A DNA stretch of 64,000 nt from Crotophaga sulcirostris (taxonomy: Eukaryota > Chordata > Aves > Cuculiformes > Crotophagidae): the NCBI GenBank assembly GCA_013397455.1, contig VYZB01000240.1, forward strand, positions 550,623 through 614,622, written 5' to 3'. Made by a program: the position numbers and the translations under genes. Positions 40,368 through 64,000 of the stretch are shown here, one piece after another. Below the pieces are notes generated by a model that worked only from the letters and a program-made list of their open reading frames with translations, made no database searches and was not told the DNA's origin. Each line of letters starts with the position of its first letter. Position 1 is the first letter of the stretch.

Positions 40368-40417
40368 NNNNNNNNNNNNNNNNNNNNNNNNNNNNNNNNN
40401 NNNNNNNNNNNNNNNNN
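40368..40417. other. Assembly gap of 50 Ns
   Basis: Fifty consecutive N characters lie inside the HDAC4 3' UTR. The round number suggests a placeholder whose true length is unknown. Flanking sequence on both sides is ordinary A/T-rich UTR, so real UTR bases are missing here. Confidence 0.99.
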
Positions 40418-40468
40418 GTTTACAAAAGGAAGAATGGAATGAATACATGACTGCGACTAATAAAAAAA

Positions 40469-40475
40469 GGAATGT
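40469..40475 (-). promoter_or_regulatory. miR-1/miR-206 seed match in HDAC4 3' UTR
   Basis: The HDAC4-sense strand reads ACATTCC, a 7-mer match to the shared seed of miR-1 and miR-206, followed by T rather than the A of an 8-mer. HDAC4 is an established target of these muscle microRNAs in mammals. A single 7-mer can occur by chance, so function is inferred from the family knowledge. Confidence 0.45.
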
Positions 40476-41775
40476 TTTGTATCGAAAGGAAAATAAAAAA
40501 ACACCAACAAAAAACCCCAATGGTTACTTGTGTACTGCAAACCAGGCCTCGCTTCTCTGTAAAGAGGATTTAAAGATGCTCCTTTCTTTCCAAGCAGGTC
40601 TGAAGGATGCCCTGGGCAGCACCACGCTGGGATGCAGGAACATCCCAGGCTCCCGCTGCACCCTACGGCAAAGTCATCTGAAATGAAGAAGCTAACGGCT
40701 CAAAAGGTGAAAAAAACCCAGGGAGCCTCAAAACGAGGGCTCCTTCTACCCTCTCCACGCCCGCATTGGCCCTGAAAAGCATCCCAACATCTCCCAGGCT
40801 GCGGGTGCTGCTCTGAAACAAATCCACGTCGCCGGGAGTTTGGGGGAGACGAGCTCCCATGGCTCGGGAAAAATCTTTCCATCCCTGGCAAAAAGGTGAG
40901 CGAAACAGTGTGAAACGGAGGCAGCATCCTGAGAAGCTCCTTCGGTTTTTAAAAAGAAGTCGGCTCAGTACGGCCAGCCGGTAGCTCTCAGGAAGACGAA
41001 AATGAAATAAAAATCTTTGCCATGACTGAGAGGAGAAATAGGAGAACCTGCCAGGGAGGAGCTGAGAATAGAAACGATCGCGTGAATGTGGTTACTGCCC
41101 ACAGCGCGCACACGGCGAAAGGAAAAGTTAAAGTCAGTCACCAGATTCGGTAGCCTGATTAATTTTAGATCACAGCAGCAAAGTGGTCAGTGTAAAAGCC
41201 CAAACCAAACCACAACGCCCCCAGGTACGTTGTGTTTTCACACGGGAAGAATATTTTTAGAATATGCTGAGGACGGTCCAGCACAACCGAAGCTATTTGT
41301 AATTTTAACACGTACTTGGGTTTGCAAAACTCAAATACAGTAGTGTCTGGTTTTTAAATTGCATTATAAACCGAGGAACAAAACATAAGCCTCTTGCGTT
41401 TGCTCACACATATGATTATGCTTCAAATCCTTCCTGCAAGCGAGTCCTGAATGGAATGAAAACGGCCGCTTCAAGAACTGGAAAACAATAAGTTACTGGA
41501 AGCGACCCTGTCAGTTCTCATCGTAATAGAATAAAATAATAATTAAAAAAAAAGCTACCCTTGGTGGTTCGGACGAGGGGCGTGTGCTCTCCTACACTGC
41601 TGTAAGAAGGCACGTGGGTCAATCCGGCCTCCCCCAAGCTCCTCAAACCCTTGGTGGAGGGTTTGCTGTTTCTCCCACCACCGTCCAGGCTGATGGTCCG
41701 GCAGGTGCCGGGCAACAGCCTTCTCGGGGGGAAAAAACATCTTCAGGAAAAGTCCTCTGACCCTACCAGCGATGG

Positions 41776-41845
41776 GAAGAAAAAGAGGAGAGAAAGAGTG
41801 AGAGAAAGAGGAGGTGGGGAGGTGTGTGTGCGCGTCTGTCTGTCC
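41776..41845 (+). repeat. Purine-rich tract followed by GT/CT tract in HDAC4 3' UTR
   Basis: A GA-rich, almost purine-only stretch passes into GTGTGTGTGCGCGTCTGTCTGTC. In mRNA sense it is a long C/U-rich run. Confidence 0.8.
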
Positions 41846-43968
41846 AGCGGAGAGAAAAATGCCAGCGGTTCCATGAGCGTCCGACAAAGCCTTCCCAATG
41901 CTGGCAGCTCCTGCCACTGCCTGCGCTCCTCATTCCGATCCGCGCAGAGGACAAAGACATCGCCCATTGGAATACTACTATGTCAAAGGTAAGAAAACTC
42001 CTTATTTTCTTTACATAGCTACTATAACAGAACTGAGGAAATATACAGTCGCGGTATCATTATACAAAAGAGCCCATCGCGTTCCCTACCTCCTCGATAA
42101 AACACACCCGTTCCGAAAAATAAACTCTGACAGTCTGTCACAGTTCCTTATGCCTGCAGAAAGCTGCTCACTGTACAGAAAGACTTCAGAAAAAGGATAA
42201 AATAAAATGAAAATAAAAGGAAAAGAATGTACAAGCAAGAGAAGTGGGAGGAAGAAAGGTTTAGACGCTATTGCCGTTCAGAAACGAAACCTGCCAAATA
42301 GAAAATAAATGTCAGAGTCACACAAACAAGGCTTCTTTAGGGTTTTGTGAAATATCGATATAAAAATTAACAGCAAATTCATAGTCTTTGCTATAAAAAA
42401 CTCATTTTTTTGTTAGAAAAGGATCACAACTAAAAACCTTAAATTAAAATACAAATGTTTAGGGTAGTTGCCTAGTGGCTAACGTGTTGGCTTTCTGAAA
42501 AACTTTCCAACCTTTCGTCTTAAAGTCCTCAAGTTTCAACCTGGATCCTTTTCCAAAAGCACCTCGTCTGTTCCAATTCACAAATCTGTCTCTAGGGAGC
42601 TCCCAATGGCTACTGTTAGAGTATGCATTTATTACATATATTTTTCTATAAATGCATCATAAATATTTTTATCAATAATTCATAGGAATCCGTTTTCTAA
42701 GCTTGGAATACATTTGGAATATACATTATACACACATATATATTTATACCTAACAATTTAAGCAATATCTCATGCTAGTTGCTTTTAATAAAAAGCATTC
42801 CAGTCTTAAACCTGCGTTTGTGTCTAATACATGCTTCAACAACCAAATTGATAAGCTCAATTACTAAATAATGTAGAAGAGAGAGAAAACATTTGAAAAT
42901 TTGTTTTTAAAAATGGTTGAATTTCAAAGACCCAACAGTATTTGCCACTGTCTTGGCAACTACCTTAATTTTTTTTTCTGTTTTTTTCCTTTTTTTTTTT
43001 TTTGAAACAGCAATGAAAGAAAACAAAACAAATCCAAACTTGTCGACAGTTTTTGGAGACGCTCTGTTCAGCTGATGCCTGCTTCCCACCATCATGCCAG
43101 CACAAGCCAAAAAAGTCTTCCTTCCTGATGGCAGTTTTTGGCTTTCCCAACCAGAGGAAAAATATTCATGAACTGCTCTGTTCTTTGTAGGTTTTGTTTG
43201 TTTGTTTTTTTGTGTTTTTTTTTTTTTTTTACTTAAGGCATTGTTCCTCAAACTTCAGAAAATCCAGCTGCACCAAATCCATCAATTAAAAAAAAAGGCA
43301 CAAACTCATCTTCAGATGGCTTTGGAGACAATAAAGCCGACTCCATCTGGGCTACCGTTTCCCCCCTTCTCTTTCCCTTTCCTTTATATGTAAGACGAGT
43401 CCCTCTTTCCCTGTCCCTCCCCGTTAAAAATACACCATCTCCCATTGTTCTGGTTCTGACACAAATGCCGCTGACTCACAGGCAGGCAAGAGTCATTTAA
43501 AAAATCCAAGAAATGAAACTACAAGATGGGTTGAGTGGTTCAAGCGGAGATTGCTGAATTGTGGATAATCAAATTGTAAGCACCAGTTTTACGTTAAGGT
43601 TTGTTAGTTTTATTTCTGTAGGTGGTGTTGTTGAATCTTTGATTTTTATTTTTCTTTTTGGCAACTCTGCCAAAGACTTCACAGGCTTTGTTCCCCTTTC
43701 TGCTCCCAGTGAGGACCAGAGGAACAGTGCCCAGCGTGTCAGTCCTTTGCTGCTCTTCACCGGCATTTTTCTGTTTCGGCAAATACATACTGTAGACGTG
43801 TATAGCTATGGAGAGATTTTTTGTCGGTTGCTTTGTTTTACACCTGGTTGTCCTTCCGTATGCTGGAAAAAACCATTGACAGGACGCAGGAGTAACAAGA
43901 GAAAGCTTCTTGGCAGAGCTTCAAGACGAAGACGAACAAACAGGAGAACTCCAGCTCAAAGGCGAATG

Positions 43969-62755
<18,787 letters not shown>

Positions 62756-64000
62756 CTGAAAAAGGGAGATGATGTTCTTAATTACACATACAGAAACAGC
62801 AAACACTGGCAACATATCTCAACTCTCTTTCTTTAAATTCTTCCAGACGAATAAGGATTTTGATTCAATAGCTTGGTGGAAGGGAGGTTAATTCTTCCCT
62901 CTGGAGAGATCTGGTCCCCAGAACAAGAGTGAAAATAAAGCTCTTCCATGCTCTGATCTTTATGGAAGCTGTGGACTAGCAGTGTTTGCTCACCCAAAAC
63001 ACACCTCATCATCAAGCAGATCCTCTTTTGCAAGACAGTGCATTAAATGCAATACCTTTTTAAAATTCATTTTTCAGCTTTATTCAAGAAGCATATTTTA
63101 TATTTTACTACAGTTCCAACCGGGTGAAAAACCCGAGAGTTTTAATTGGAGCGAGCTCCCCCTCTGCTGGGGAAAAATATGATTCACAGAGAAGAGATTT
63201 TTGTTGCTTGAGGGACATGTGGGTGGTAAACGTAACTACATCCCCATCCTTGCATGTACGTCCTTATCTGCACTGACTGCAAATATCTGAGAAAGGGGAA
63301 AACTGGAAAAATAAATCAGGGTTTTCCAGCAATTTGCTTGCCAAGAAGCAAGGTGATGCTTTCCCCATGTACATGGAAAACCAAAAGCATATGTTCAGTC
63401 CCTTCGTCAACTGGGCACCTTGTAGCTGCCAGAGCACAGTGGTCGTGAACGTGGGCTGAGGGTCCCTGGGGACAGAAGGGAGCTGGGCAGTACCTGCTGC
63501 CACTGCTGATGGCAGCTCTGCACAGGGCTTTGCACTCCTACACACCTGCTCTGGGGTTTGGGATTATTTTAGGTCTCTGCCTATGAAAAAAAATCTGAAA
63601 ACTAATGTGTTGTACAATATAACAACAGTCAGATAATTCAGGCTAGACAAAGCTGCAGAGCTTTTATTTCACATTTTTCCTTATATCGGTGCAAATACTG
63701 CTTATAGAAAAACAGAGGGGTCATCCACTCATGGTGGGTTATTTATCCATCTGTGGCTTTAAAATGTATTTTTTTTTTCTTTGTTTTATTTGGTCTGGAA
63801 TGACATGTCTAAAAACCACTATAAATGATGAATATGGAGTGGATGGTATAGTCCAGTGCTTCCTTACAACACTAGATATTTTGTAAGACAGATTACGAGA
63901 TTATTAAAAGGCTAGAAAACCACTAGGTCCAAAACCTTTGTGTACACTGATGAAGAAATTAAGGCTCGTGAACAGGGTTGCTCTTTTATTCACTACAAGA
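62756..64000 (-). other. HDAC4: HDAC4 intron, partial
   Basis: This sequence lies upstream of the 62658-62755 exon in gene sense and runs off the window. It should be intronic because the preceding coding exon was not found. No repeat or RNA gene was recognised. Confidence 0.8.

Larger units (their letters stand above)
38960..43968 (-). other. HDAC4: HDAC4 3' untranslated region (about 5 kb)
   Basis: The region runs from the base after the stop codon to the inferred cleavage site about 20 nt past the AATAAA at 38984-38979. No splice-framed coding sequence was recognised in it. A length of several kilobases matches the long HDAC4 3' UTR of mammals. It includes an assembly gap, an alternating purine-pyrimidine tract (40121-40160), A-rich stretches (39090-39165), T-runs in plus orientation (43002-43014, 43197-43231), a CpG-richer segment (about 40690-41960), AT-rich blocks (about 42600-42800), one miR-1/206 seed match and one Pumilio-type motif. 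The distal end is inferred from signals; proximal poly(A) use is possible at the AATAAA-type hexamers 40041-40036 and 39520-39515. Confidence 0.8.

Noticed and set aside
38960..43968. Mammalian-type miR-140 and miR-29 sites in the HDAC4 UTR
   Set aside because: No sense-strand seed matches to these were found by eye; the assembly gap prevents a firm negative.
62756..64000. Search for the preceding HDAC4 exon
   Set aside because: No minus-strand sequence encoding the expected NFFPGSGAPDE region was found, so the exon lies beyond the window.

Overview
The window is vertebrate nuclear DNA, almost certainly avian. It has sparse, interrupted coding exons with GT-AG splice sites, a low density of repeats, and eight 5'-truncated CR1 LINE tails ending in the bird-typical ATTCTATG-type octamer repeat. 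There are no prokaryotic operons, CRISPR arrays, rRNAs or tRNAs that I can see. Nearly all long open frames are chance frames in intronic or intergenic DNA.

The one protein-coding gene that can be read directly is the 3' end of HDAC4 (class IIa histone deacetylase) on the minus strand. Six exons lie between 62755 and 43969 and encode the last 205 residues, followed by a TAG stop. Every exon is bounded by AG/GT and every split codon joins in frame. Counting back from the human length of 1084, the zinc-ligand Asp falls at 934, the class IIa His at 976 and the export-signal Leu at 1062, which are the published positions. The rest of the gene continues beyond 64000. The 3' UTR runs about 5 kb, from 43968 to about 38960, with a 50-base assembly gap at 40368-40417 and an AATAAA with a GU-rich downstream element at its end.

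At the left, 8555 to about 9355 on the plus strand looks like a terminal, non-coding exon. It has a strong polypyrimidine tract and acceptor, no convincing ORF, and two overlapping-range AATAAA signals. In human 2q37.3 TWIST2 lies next to HDAC4 in convergent orientation and its second exon is untranslated, so this is probably the TWIST2 3' UTR exon and 1-8554 its intron. That call rests on gene order and structure, not on coding sequence. The two genes would converge on about 29.6 kb of intergenic DNA (about 9356-38959) that holds five CR1 tails and no recognisable gene.

Three more CR1 tails sit in HDAC4 introns, all antisense to the gene. Other structure includes a MIR-like CORE-SINE relic at 5212-5337, a GAA tract in the putative TWIST2 exon, CpG-richer islets at 3160-3235, 40690-41960 and 49600-49790, a 27-bp-period tandem duplication at 57986-58037, and several simple repeats. 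I found no novel multi-gene system; the interest here is in gene ends, UTR elements and repeat placement.
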